Source: Porogramme epimiltina (Eukaryota > Basidiomycota > Agaricomycetes > Polyporales > Polyporaceae). Taken from it: a DNA stretch of 23,933 nt. Positions 10,280 through 20,305 of the stretch are shown here, piece by piece. The translations under genes and the position numbers were made by a program. How positions within the stretch are numbered: position 1 is the stretch's first letter; each line of letters starts with the position of its first letter. Under the pieces are notes generated by a model. The model was not told where the DNA came from, made no database searches, and worked only from the letters and a program-made list of their open reading frames with translations. The stretch lies in contig FTLJ01000852.1 of the NCBI GenBank assembly GCA_900155495.1, positions 1 through 23,933 of the forward strand, written 5' to 3'.

Positions 10280-11010
10280 ACCACGTCCTCAACCACTCGC
10301 ACACCAACTCCAGTGGCCGACCACGCTACTTCGGCAGCCAGCTGCTCGCCGCCAACATTAGCCCGCACATCGCGAGTCGTCTCTTCCGCCACTCATGTCA
10401 CTGACCACCTTCAACAAGTATAGAGATATCTCATCTAGGCCAGCTCAGCTCGGAAATTTGAATATTTTGGTGCGTGGCGGTCACGGATTCATTCATCCCG
10501 CTCGGTCATTGAACCTCCACCACGCTGTCAGCCACTCGCACGCTTCCTCAACGCCGATGGCTGACCACCACAGTCAACTACCGCCCTCCGCCAGCCATAT
10601 CATCCCCATCAACGTCCACCTGCACATTGCGAGTCGTCTCTTCCACCGCCTCCCCGCTGATCACTTCTAAAAGTATAGGGATGTACCATTCTGTCTGCCT
10701 TGACAATGTGAATATTTTGGTTCGTAGTGGTCACAGATTCTTTCATCCGCTCCGTCATTAATCGTCCACTCAGCCGCTCGCACGTTTGCTCAACGCCGAT
10801 GGTTGACCACCGCAGCCAACCACCGCACTCCGCTCCCCGTCAACATCAACCTAAATATCGCGAGTCGTCTCTTCCACTTCCCACCCTGCTGACCACCGTC
10901 GAAAATCATAGACATATGCAATTCACGTGAGCTTGATAATCTCAACGCTTTGGTATGTGGTGGTTGCGACCTCATCCATCGAATCCGCCATTAATCGTTC
11001 CGTCTCATAT
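10280..11010. repeat. Degenerate tandem array, three units of about 230-257 bp
   Basis: Three direct, imperfect units are visible. The phrase GCGAGTCGTCTCTTCC recurs at 10372, 10629 and 10860. The phrase GAATATTTTGG followed by a TCAC(G/A)GATTC box recurs at 10460 and 10710, with a weaker version near 10945. TCAACGCCGATGG is shared by units two and three, and (A/T)TCATCC followed by CATTAATCGT(T/C)C marks unit ends. Units differ by substitutions and indels. No open frame is conserved between units, so this reads as an aged non-coding satellite or the remains of a duplicated element rather than protein repeats. Confidence 0.8.
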
Positions 11011-11037
11011 AGGTCCTGCCTCGTGGCGAATCGGATT

Positions 11038-11125
11038 GCGGCCACGTTCCAGCTAGGCCAACTAGACGTAGCCCGGCCACAGTGCACTAGGCGCGTTGGT
11101 TCCTGGACGTCTGCTGCTCCGATGA
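11038..11125. repeat. Short diverged direct repeat (partner at 11513-11597)
   Basis: GGCCAC, GCTAGG(C/T)CAACTA and CTGGACGTC(T/C)G occur in the same order in both copies, at 11052 and 11529 for the second landmark and at 11103 and 11578 for the third, so the offset is 475-477 bp. Identity is moderate and the copy is shorter than the neighbouring repeats. It is probably part of the same decaying repeat field. Confidence 0.55.
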
Positions 11126-11589
11126 GCAGCGTGGTGGAGGCGGCGGCATCGATCCAGTCAGACCGGCTAGACGAAGCCAGTCGCGGCGGGCTTGATCGTT
11201 AGCACCTAGTGCTCAGGCAGTGGCCGGGAGGAGAGCGGCGTCCGCCCTTGTGCGGCGCAATAACGCTCTCCGCCTCGCGGAAGAGGACACATCGCGCGCT
11301 CGACTGGCCAGCGGGACGCGATCGTGTCTGGGTGGAGGACAGGCCCGTACGGAGCGTGCGCGACCCGCAACATAGACTCGCACCTCTCGATGTGTCGCGG
11401 CGCAGAGCGCGTGGCATCCGCAGGGGGTTCGCTTGGGTCTTGCGGTGTCTCCGCCGTTCGTACGGGTGAGTAGGGCCTGTTGGTTTCGAATCGCTCCACC
11501 ACGCGCAACACACGGTGGCCACTGTACGGCTAGGTCAACTACACGACAGCTCGTTTGTCGGACTGGCGCGCCGGTCGCTGGACGTCCGC

Positions 11590-11810
11590 CGGTGAAGGTA
11601 CGTCCTCGTGTTCCTGTCTCGTTGGCTGATGTTCTGCCTCCGTAGTGTGATGCATACTTGGTTGATTATGACAAGACGTGAATTATTAATATCCGGTATA
11701 ATTTTGGATGAACTTCTGATCTCTAGGAGGAGTAAAGGTGCGTCTTTCTTTCTTCTCCATCGCATTCAGGCCAGACACTAATCGTACTTCCTAGACAATC
11801 CGATGTCATT
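11590..11810. repeat. Diverged direct repeat, copy 1 (partner at 12378-12595)
   Basis: The segment matches 12378-12595 at a steady offset of 783-788 bp. Landmarks are GTCTCGTTGG(C/T)TGAT at 11616 and 12404, CTTGGTTGA, a conserved AAAGGT(G/C)..GTCTTTC/GTCTTCC block at 11734 and 12521, AATTCAGGC/CATTCAGGC, and CGTAC..CCTCTAG/CTTCCTAG near 11783 and 12566. Divergence is considerable. No coding function is apparent. Confidence 0.65.
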
Positions 11811-12221
11811 TTTGAACAAAGGCCATGAAGTGGTATGCGACGTCACAGGAAGCGCGGCGTCGCGAATAATCAAAAGGTGCAGTTGTCCTCTGTTAGTAGA
11901 TATTCGCCGGATACTCACATCCTGTAAGCAGAAATTATAATATGTCAGCAAGAAATAATGAGGGCGGAAGTGGTTGTGGGCCATGTATTAATTAGGGGAG
12001 ATAATAATAGAGGGAGCAAGGGAAACGAAAATGACCGGTGGGCCGAGCGTTTGACTTGAAGTATCTGAACATTTCATTCGGAAGCAGCTACTAGTCATCT
12101 AAGATTTCACCTGCCGACACGAAACACTCCGTCGGATACGAAACTCAGAGACAGTACGAGCCCTGTTACCGTCTCGTCTTTCTGATGTACTGCCCTCAGG
12201 ATGATGTCGACAGCATAAGCA

Positions 12222-12366
12222 CGATGATGAAAGGGGCGACGGTTGGAAGGATCTCGAGGTACGGGTAGCCGTTGATGCGGCTATCCTGGCGCAGGCCTCT
12301 TCGTGGCCCTCGGGACTAGTACTCATCCTCGGATTAACGAGGGTGAGGAAGCCAACGTGCGCCGAA
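12222..12366. repeat. Direct repeat of about 145 bp, copy 1 (partner at 12660-12805)
   Basis: This is the best preserved duplication of the region, with an offset of 438-439 bp and few indels. Both copies carry GATGATGAAA(A/G)GGGCGACGG, TGGAAGGATC(C/T)CGAGGTA, TCCTGGCGCAGGCCTCT, CGTGGCCCTCGGGACTAGTACTC and AACGTGCGCCGAA in the same order and spacing. It is embedded inside the larger and older repeat field and appears younger than the others. Neither copy extends a plausible exon. Confidence 0.85.
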
Positions 12367-12377
12367 GCCCCCTTGTA

Positions 12378-12595
12378 GCGGAACAGTACGTCGCGGTGCC
12401 CTCGTCTCGTTGGTTGATATTCTCCCTCTATAAGGTTGCGCACCCTTGGTTGACGTCGGACGATGGCAATGCGTCAACTGTAGATATGTGTGATTCAATC
12501 GCTGCATTGGGAGCAAAAGCAAAGGTCTGTCTTCCCTCCCTGTCAAATTCAGGCAGGGCTCTGACCGTACACCTCTAGGTCATCCGAGGACGGTG
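12378..12595. repeat. Diverged direct repeat, copy 2 (partner at 11590-11810)
   Basis: This is the second copy of the repeat described at 11590-11810. It directly follows copy 1 of the 145-bp repeat, so the two families are interleaved, which suggests successive rounds of local duplication. Confidence 0.65.
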
Positions 12596-12659
12596 CGAGA
12601 TAGTTTGCCGCCCCATCTAACTGACTATCGTTATCTAGCACGGAAATTACATCGTAATC

Positions 12660-12805
12660 GTGATGATGAAAAGGGCGACGGCTGGAAGGATCCCGAGGTA
12701 GGGGCGACCGTCAATACGATCGTCCTGGCGCAGGCCTCTCCGTGGCCCTCGGGACTAGTACTCGCCCGAGCGTCTGCAAGGGCAGGGAAGCTAACGTGCG
12801 CCGAA
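12660..12805. repeat. Direct repeat of about 145 bp, copy 2 (partner at 12222-12366)
   Basis: This is the second copy of the well-preserved 145-bp repeat. It shares GGCGCAGGCCTCT, the GGGACTAGTACTC block and the closing AACGTGCGCCGAA. The intervening sequence 12367-12659 is made up largely of the other repeat family. Confidence 0.85.
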
Positions 12806-13104
12806 ATTCATCTGTTTCGACATCGGTCGTGCACAACCTATTCGTGTTGATACATTGTCATGGCAAGAACGATTCGTCAAAGACGAGAGCCAAAGGGTAA
12901 GTACTGTTACGGTGTGAGCCAGTGAAACGCAGTGATGGGACTATAGGTTTTAGGACTACATGCGAGATGTAGTAGTGTACAGCAAGGGTCGTAGTAGCAA
13001 CGATACATTGATATAGCCAATTTGAAGCGCCAGCTCCACTATGATTCACTACTACTGACTCGGAGTACTGGGCGACGGCTACCATCTTCCAAGGTCTCTG
13101 CCTA

Positions 13105-14892
13105 CTACCTCCGTCGCCGGCGTGCCGCCAACCCGTCCAGTACCGCATTCCACCCACCCTTTATATGGGATATGGGAGTCTCTCTGCGCATGTGGACCAA
13201 ATCCAGGTAAGGGAATAGCCGATTCAGATATTCTGCGATGACCACGGGGTCGGTAAATCTGTATCTTCCCGTATTGAGGTATCTTAGGGAGAGGAGCCGT
13301 AATGGGTGATTAGCAGCACTGGATGCCGCGGAAAGTGCGTGGCCGTCGTCCGAAGTTTGAGTGGGCAACGGCAGGTCTGCACTCTGGGGGACTTCGATAT
13401 GCAGCTTGTCGAGCTCAAGTTCGACCAGTTGTGGGCAGTAGCAAGTGATGTGCTGCAAGACGGTGACTAGTGCGATGCACCGGGTGGATCCTAGAAGACG
13501 GACGACGCGGTCTGGGGTAAGCTGGAGTGAGAGGGGTTCGTAAAGGTACATGATGTCCGTGAGGGAAATGCTCCTGAGGTGTTTCAACCCCTGCGCGACG
13601 GTGGAGATGTCGTGGTGCGTTGTGGTGATATAGTAAGGGGCGATCGTGGGGCCTTCTAACGCAAGAACTTCGAGCTTGGCCATGGAAAAAGAAGGACAAA
13701 GGAGGGAAGATAGCGTGGTGGTACTTCTTTTTAGAATTTCGTCCTTCCTCGCGGACCCAATAGGCAAGATGCTTATCCTCAGCTTCAATGAGCGCAGAGT
13801 GGCCCCAAAGAGAGTCGACGAAATGCCTCGAATACACTGTGCCACATTCGTATAGCATTTTGCTTTGATAAATGCCTCGAAATGAGTTAGCAGGGGGGCA
13901 TGTAGGTGAGATATAAGGGCAGAAATGTTTCCTGGAGTGCCCGTTAGACACAATCTCTGTATTTTCGGCAGATGTAATGGAGAGCGCCAGCTTTCGAATC
14001 CAATGACATGTAAATCGAGTTCTTCTAGAATTGGCGAGATTTCGAGGCGCTTGAGTTCGGAGGGTCCAACTTGGCCGTAATATGTTTTGAAGCACCGCAG
14101 GTGTTTGAAGAGGGGCGTGATGTCGACAATGGGAAGTTTAACATCGTCGTTGTGGGGCCAGGCCCGGTCTACGACCAAAGTGCGAAGAAATGGGGTAACT
14201 TGAAGAGGACCGGTATGATAGAGGACTGCCTGATGCACACGAAGTTGCATTAGGTGAAGTATGTCGATGGAAGGAAGACCAAACGAGGCTACTAAGGGGG
14301 CATCTTGACGGTTTGCTGCACAATCGAATTGTTTTAGCGAAGGGAGGAACGCTTTGCCATTGTTATGAAGGAGGAGGGCACGAATGAGTTTGCATTCTGC
14401 TTCTGTGAATTGGTGGTATATGCGGATGAACCGGATTCTCGCGGCGCATATGAGGAATCGGGTCCATCTGACTGGGTTCTGATAACTCCTGGTACGCAGT
14501 ATCTTTTAGGTTTGAGTTAATTACTTGGATAACAGAATGACATTGACAAGGCGTACCATTTCTAATATCGATTCATTGCGTCTAGGAACACGTATGAGCG
14601 GCTTGTCCTTGGAAATAATGGACCACAAGGGTGAGAGGGTGTCCATCCCCCTCCATAGAGCACGCGATGCGGGCTCCGAGAACGAGCGGCATACGAGAGC
14701 AGCACTGACGCAGGTGAGGCGGCCCTGCGATTGATCATTCCACGGGTCGATGTGTTCAAAAATTTCCTCTAGGATATCTGGAGAGTGAAGAGCTGGATGA
14801 CTGAGGTGTGAGATGGGATTTGGCTTGGTGCTGCCAACGCGCGAGAATCGGAGTACTTCCTTGACTCGTGAGGGACGCAAACGGCGGGACAT
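13105..14892 (-). CDS. F-box protein of the expanded basidiomycete family
   Basis: By family this is a substrate-recognition subunit of an SCF (Skp1-cullin-F-box) ubiquitin ligase; its target is unknown. Exon 1 is 14557-14892 and exon 2 is 13105-14502, giving 577 residues. The F-box lies at about residues 28-70 (ILEEIFEHIDPW.., ALVCRSFSEPASRALWRGM), followed by the LSPLWSII segment. The 54-nt intron 14503-14556 removes in-frame stops and joins M to ILRTRSYQNPVRWTRF, recovering the RW.RFL..A.RIR block that also follows the F-box in the second F-box gene of this window. The remainder is a series of hydrophobic leucine-rich segments without cysteines or catalytic motifs, ending in a short Arg run. 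The start ATG at 14892 is the first ATG in the frame. The donor could be placed differently, so the exact joint is moderately certain. The gene lies in tandem downstream of the RBR ligase, 326 bp away. Confidence 0.85.
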
Positions 14893-14983
14893 GACGGGGG
14901 TCGATAACTGGCTCGGAAGGTATGAATGGGTTAGCGAAGTAAACAGATGATAGTAGGTGAGTTGACTGGTAGAACGACAACGC

Positions 14984-15004
14984 GGCAGTGGTAGTACCAC
15001 TGCC
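14984..15004. repeat. Perfect 10-bp inverted repeat upstream of the F-box gene
   Basis: GGCAGTGGTA and TACCACTGCC form a perfect dyad separated by one base. It lies 92 bp upstream of the F-box start codon, in the short gap after the RBR ligase gene. It could be a binding site for a dimeric regulator or a hairpin in a transcript; neither is shown by the sequence alone. Confidence 0.6.
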
Positions 15005-15218
15005 ACAAATTACAAATCGGTATGATTTCTGTTCTCTGCAAGCGCCGTCCTTGGGCGCCGGCTCTCGAGCTCCCAGAGCTCTAAACCTCCCCCCACTTTC
15101 CCCGTCCGACGTCTGCCTTGGTCTCTTCGAATTTCACCCTTACCCCCGATTACCCCTGCAGTACACCCAGCACTCAACACTCGCATTCTCTACGCTAACT
15201 ACAACATTACATCGAGCC

Positions 15219-16861
15219 CTACTCTTCGTACTCAAACACTCTGTCGAAGCAACGCTGCCCAGGTATCCAGAAATGCTCGTAAGGGTCCTCTGGGTCCAGC
15301 TTCGTACCACACCGGTAACAGTAGTGCTGTCTGCACCGGGGGCACCTCATCTGTAGGCACCGCGGGCTGGTCGTCAGCTACATGTTCATCGAGCGAGCAA
15401 AGCCGACCTGCACGCACATGATTGCATCCCGAGTGTTTCTCGACAAGGAGATCGCAACCCGGGCAGGGCATCTTGGTGCGCTGCCGCAACCACTCCTGGA
15501 ACGCGAGTTCTTCGTCGTGCTCCCTCACCAGCTTCTCCAGCGCACTCCGCCCGAAGCGCGTCTCCATCATTGCCCTTTCGGGCGAGTCGTCGGGAAGGCC
15601 TAGATACTTCTCGAGAATGTCCGTCATAGCCGAAATGGGACATGTTGTAAGTGGGCCGTGCCTTGAGATGGACAAGTGAGCCGCGTGCGACGTCGCGCTA
15701 TCGCGCTGCCCTGACGTACCATGTCCGTTTGCAATAGGCACAGAACGAGTAGTCACAGCTTGGACACGTCCGCAATCTCTCCCAAGGAGAGTCCTTCTCC
15801 ACGTCCAGTGGTCGAGGAACGGGAGTGTGACATGCGACCAGAGGACAGTACACAAGTGTCGGGTCTAAAAATATGCGGTTAGATGAGGGGGTCTATGCGT
15901 TGAACATCAGGAATTCACCTTTCTCCAACGCCTCCTTCATGCGTAGCCACTTCCAACGCGTAACCTCCTCTTCGGTCAACACACGCCGCAGTTCTTCTTC
16001 GGTGGCTTCGTTGTGAGCTTTCACGCAACTCGGGTCTGGACACCCAACACGGGAAACATCGCCTTCTCGAACACATAGCCCCCAGAAGTCGTCTAGACAG
16101 GATCGACAGAAAACGTGCGAGCACAAGAGCATGACGCATCGTGCGCCCTTGATAGTCGTCAAGCATACTTCGCATTCAAAAGAGTTTTGTGAGAATCGCG
16201 CCGCCTCAGCGGATCTGCTGTAGTCTTCCAGTGCCGGAAGCAAGAGGTCTGGGTCGAGGTGCGAGAGGCTGCTTGGCATATTAATAAACGTAGCAAGTAG
16301 ATTGATATCGCGACGACGTACCGCAGTGTTCGCTGGCCGTTCTCATTCGAGACCATATCAAGTTCTTCAAGGAACTCGCCACTCCGTATCCACTCCACCC
16401 ACGTGTAGAGTACCCCTTCTCCATTCTCCCACTTCGCTAACAGATGATCATATAGTTCACTAGTGAAAGAGAGCCATGACTGGGTGACATGCACTGTCCG
16501 GATCTCCGGAGGGGTGAACGGGTAGGTCGACGGCAGGCGCACGTCAAGGAGAACAGGGGGCAGTGTCTTGAGCACGACACCCCGAGTGTCGCCTGCTTCC
16601 GGAACAGTAGACGATTTGATCTTCTTCAAACGAGGTTTGGAGACAGTGACGACCGTCAACTCTGAGAGTTCCACGGGGACCTCAAGTCTGATAGTGTCTT
16701 TCGACGCCCCAGTAGAGAGATAGTCGGGGTGGATCGACTAAAGGGATGTGCTCTGTTAGCGACCCCCGAGCAGACAACGATGAGCCAAGACATACCTCAA
16801 GGACCTCCCGCTCCTCACACTGCAACTCGGTGCATGCGTCGAGGTCGTACTCGCCGTCCAT
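15219..16861 (-). CDS. RNF14/Itt1-type RBR E3 ubiquitin ligase
   Basis: RBR ligases take ubiquitin from an E2 onto their own RING2 cysteine and pass it to substrate. Exons, in coding order: 16796-16861, 16322-16737, 15919-16271, 15720-15864, 15418-15661, 15219-15350; total 1356 nt, 451 residues. An N-terminal RWD domain occupies about residues 5-145 (EEREVLESIHPDY, YPF..PPEI). RING1 follows (CEVC..CSHVFCRSC..CPDPSC), then the IBR (YCPLVAC..CPSC..CAYC..H..C) and RING2 (CPGC..SGCNHMRCPRC..CYRCGTKLDP), in which the Cys of GCNHM is the expected catalytic residue. The order RWD-RING1-IBR-RING2 and the PYEHFWIPGQRCF tail match RNF14 and yeast Itt1. In human cells RNF14 acts with GCN1 on stalled ribosomes; the same role here is inference. 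ATG 16861 lies in a strong ACCATGG context. The first exon is only 22 codons. Introns are 50-67 nt. Confidence 0.95.
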
Positions 16862-17505
16862 GGTGGCAGTCGCCACTCACGTACATGAATTTACCGCAGT
16901 GCTAAACATGTCTTCGCACCTAGGGCGCCGAGTCAGTTGGGACTCGGATCCGACGGTTTTAAGGTTTCAGATTATTACCGCAGCATCCAAGAGCAAGAGG
17001 CTATATCCATACCGCAGTGGTGCAGGTAGGCTCGTCCCTCACATAAGTACAATGGACAGGTAGTGAAGAGCGGCTGAGGACCCTAACCTGCAAGCAAAAT
17101 GTTGACTTGAGATCTTCCCACGACAAGCGCCTAAGCACAACCAGCGTACGATTCTTACCAAAGGTGCTGCAGACGACATGCACTTTGCGTGGAACACTCT
17201 ATGTACTCCTTATGAGACGGTATAGTCTCCAGCTCTTCTTAGAGTGAAACTACTAAATTCATTTCTCAGGTGATAATCGTTGGTCATTCGGCTTCCAAGA
17301 ATATTTGCCTTCATGGTGTACCCAGTTAGACCGAAGGGGGCGGGTCTGAGCGCTGGTTGCGGTCCCGCCGCCCGCAGGCCCTGCGGAGTCATGGGCCTCG
17401 TCATCATGTCTACTTCTGCTGCGGATCATCGATCGTCCATTGGCCATCTCTATCCACCATCTCCCTGTGAAGACCACGACAGCCGTCACTCTCGCTAGCT
17501 CACAA
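16862..17505. promoter_or_regulatory. Shared intergenic promoter region between divergent RBR and F-box genes
   Basis: The RBR ligase starts leftward at 16861 and the second F-box gene starts rightward at 17506, so these 644 bp must hold both promoters. I see no convincing TATA box or known operator and no conserved reading frame. The call rests on gene orientation alone. Confidence 0.45.
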
Positions 17506-19238
17506 ATGGCCAGCCAACATCGTCGTTACGTGCAAGATATCCTCTACGATGTCTTCCCTTATCTAGACCCCGACCTCTATGTGGATGTCGAGGCTTCCGG
17601 CGCGCGTCGAGCTCTCCTTGCATCAGCTATAACTTCACGAGACTTTGAAGGTCCTGCGCTCGACATCTTGTGGAGATCATTGCCCGGCCCACGCCCCCTT
17701 GCATTGCTGTTGTGCACGCTCGGAATCGCGGACGACCAATCGCCCCCCTTAGGCCATGTTCCGCCCTGGGTCTATGTGAGAAAACCATCCCTTTCATGAG
17801 TTATATCGACTTACGCGTTTTTCAGGTGTTAAGGGCAGCTGAGGACACAACAACACACCCTGGATGGAAACGTTTCCAGGAGTATGCCAGGCGCGTGCGC
17901 AAGATCACATTAGAGGCCCTTATAGAGGCTGTTGTACCAAGGACGAGTGTATGGCCCAAGCTTCTACAGTCAATGCACGGAGAGCCCATCCTCCCTCATC
18001 TAAGGCATGCATGCCTATCGGCTAGCAACTCTCTCACTCGACCTCCTCTCACAGCCATTAGCGAAGAACTTGCCCTGTTGACTCAGTCGGTTTCCCAGTT
18101 GGACGTCCACATCGTTGATAAATCTGGAATCGGCATTGCGGATGACGTCTACGGACGTCTATTCACGTCTATCATAGCTCGGTCACCCAGTATCGAATGC
18201 CTGACCATGTCGTGTTCAGCTAGGTGGCTCCCAGGAACAGCTTATGACTTCCCCTTCCAGCGTCTTCGCTCACTCCGTATCAACCGCCCAGATATAGATA
18301 TCACTGCTCTGCTACCCCTCGCCCATGCGCCTTGTCTGGAGACTCTGTCGTTCTCTATAGTCAATTGGGACTTTCCGGAGGACGTAGAACTGATCCTCAG
18401 CCACCTTCGCACCCTCACGATCTCAGGGCCCTGGGATAAAGTCCGGACTTTCATCACTCGGACCCAACTTCCAAATCTTCACACCTTGTCGACTAAGACT
18501 ATTCAATACGATCTAACGGACGTTATACCCGACACCACATCAATGTCACTTGCGATCACGACACACCTCCCTCACATAACCGCTCTACGCATGGCTTGCC
18601 ATCCTCAACATTGGGCCCGCCGCGACCTCGGTAGCCCTGACCCCGTCCCTATTCCAGGCGGGACACTGGCCACTTTCCTCGAGCCCCTCCTCACCCTACG
18701 CGGTCTCCACACGTTCTCCTTTAGCTTCTCGGGCTATCGTTTTCCCTACTCTTCACAGGATCTATTCGACATCGCAGCCGCATGGCCCGACGTCCAGGAC
18801 CTCCGCCTCGCCTTCCACGCGTCCTCAGTTCCTGCCGAGGGAGACGACGGCGACCCCGAGACCAGCGAAGACGATAACGCCGGCAGCGGTGGCCGCGCGG
18901 GCTTCGAAGCCCTCGCGTACCTCGCGCGCGGTTGCCCCAACCTGCGCACGCTGCACCTTCCCACGATGGAGCTCCGCGCGGGTGCGCTCGAGGGTGCAGT
19001 CCTCGAGGGTGCGCTTGCGGACGTAGACGCGGGAGGCGGGCACCAGGCGCTGCGCGAGCTGGAGGTGGAGCCCGTCGTGTTTGTGGGCGGGGACCCGGAC
19101 GCGCTGAGCGCGGAGATGACGCGGTTCCAGCGCCGCGTGTTCCCGCGCGTGTATCCGCGCTTGTATGAGGAGGAGGCTGCGGTGCCGCCTGTGGTGGTGT
19201 TGGACGAGGATACGGGAGGGTGGTCGCGGTTGGTGTAG
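17506..19238 (+). CDS. F-box / leucine-rich protein of the expanded basidiomycete family
   Basis: By family this is an SCF substrate adaptor of unknown target. Exon 1 is 17506-17775 and exon 2 is 17826-19238, giving 560 residues. The F-box-like region is at about residues 8-65 (ILYDVFPYLDPD.., ALLASAITSRDFEGPALDILWRSL). The 50-nt intron (GTGAGA..TTTCAG, 17776-17825) joins PPWVY to VLRAAED, restoring the PGWKRFQEYARRVRKI block that is aligned with RW.RFL in the first F-box gene. Leucine-rich segments follow, such as LETLSFSIV, LRTLTISG, LHTFSFSFSG, VQDLRLAF and LRTLHLPTMEL. An acidic low-complexity insert (GDDGDPETSEDD) lies at about 428-440. From about 18830 to the stop the DNA becomes markedly more GC-rich than the first part of the gene. 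Start ATG 17506 follows ACAA and is the start that best fits the F-box N-terminus. The gene is oriented towards the broken F-box copy. Confidence 0.88.
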
Positions 19239-19504
19239 GTCCGGAGCGCGCGAGGCGGGGAGGGCAGGTCGCATAGGAGACCTGAGGTATAGGTGCGCAT
19301 TCACTGTATGTCTGGCGTAGGAGCCCGCTGACCTTCATGTTTCCCGTGTATAGGCGTATTGAAGCGAACTATCTGTTATTAGTTATTGCTGCGCGAATAT
19401 CCATTGTCAACAATACTGTATCGCGCTACACTTGCGAGTCGGTCCTAACTCTCAGAAATCGACACGCACGTCGCGGATATTATCGCTCAAACACGGATTT
19501 GGAT
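19239..19504. other. Convergent intergenic gap
   Basis: This AT-richer stretch lies between the stop of the rightward F-box gene and the stop of the leftward F-box relic, so it would hold 3' UTR sequence. No other feature is visible. Confidence 0.45.
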
Positions 19505-20299
19505 TCATACGTTGAGCTCGATCACAACAGGACCACAAACGCAACATGCTTCTTGTAGCGACACCTCGGTCAGCCTATCTTCTACCAAGATTCTACGCAC
19601 TCTCGGGATCCTCTTTTCATCTCCACCCTCTCCACTGCCCTCGCCAACTTGAAGGCGGCGTTCAGAGACCGACTCGAGCTTCGGAAGCCCCTTTACTACC
19701 CTCCGGATGTGCGCCACCCCAAATGGCCGGCGGTCACGCAACTCCGGATCCCCGAAAGCGAGTCGCCGCAACCCAGGAACACTGAGCGCTGTATCGATCA
19801 TACGTGCGAGCTCCTGCTCCCCGGGATCATGCACACTCCACGTGATGCTCAAGTCGATGAGCTCAGGGAATATGCTGAGATCGAGGGGGAGCGCACCCGG
19901 CTGTCTAGTCCCGGACAGGATGAGGGAGAGCGTGTGAAGAGTGGGATGCGCGAGGGCTGGTAGGTCGTGCGTGCCATCGCCGGGGCGGATGCAGTATTGG
20001 AGGCTCTGTAGGCCGGGGAAGGTGGACACGCCGTTATTATACTGGACGAGCAGGCGTAAGAGCTTTTCCTGTGCCGGAACGAACGCGACATGACGGAAGT
20101 GGCGGATCCGGTTTGGTATGGGGATGAGATACAATCTGAAGAGGCAAGGAGGTCTGAAGAGGGATAAGCTTCTGTGTAGTGCGACAAGCTCGACTGCGAC
20201 GGCGTCGACATCGTGGACAGGTCCGAATCGATGCGTAACCCGCGAAATCACGTATCCTCTTTCAAAGTTCACACTATCACTAGGCGTGACTGCGAACTG
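19505..20299 (-). pseudogene. Truncated F-box family gene relic
   Basis: An open frame of about 260 codons ends at 19505. Its N-terminal half contains LFRLYLIPIPNRIRHFRHVAF followed by a QYNNG..FPGLQSLQYC segment, which lines up with the RFLICAARIRFIRIY and HNNG..LPSLKQFDC segments of the intact F-box gene at 13105-14892. Leucine-rich pieces such as LHTLSLILSG, FPELIDLSIT and VPGLRRLAF follow. The copy has no F-box and no ATG before the LARMIDTAL stretch, more than halfway through. Intact relatives in this window are 560-577 residues, so roughly the N-terminal third and part of the middle are missing. The frame opens at a stop codon at the edge of the inverted-repeat element at 20306-20414. 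An unseen upstream exon could rescue it, but I found no F-box sequence beyond the element. Confidence 0.65.
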
Positions 20300-20305
20300 A
20301 TACTA

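Noticed and set aside
10280..11010. CRISPR array
   Set aside because: Units are over 230 bp, imperfect along their whole length and lack short identical repeats with unique spacers; the genome is eukaryotic.
12858..13157. A 99-codon minus-strand open frame next to the F-box gene as a separate small gene
   Set aside because: It overlaps the F-box gene end in another frame, has no recognisable motif and lies partly in the repeat-rich gap.
18721..19338. Several open frames of about 160-205 codons antisense to the second F-box gene
   Set aside because: They are Arg/Pro/Ala/Ser-rich, mutually overlapping in all three frames and lie over the GC-rich end of a gene with clear leucine-rich coding sequence on the other strand.
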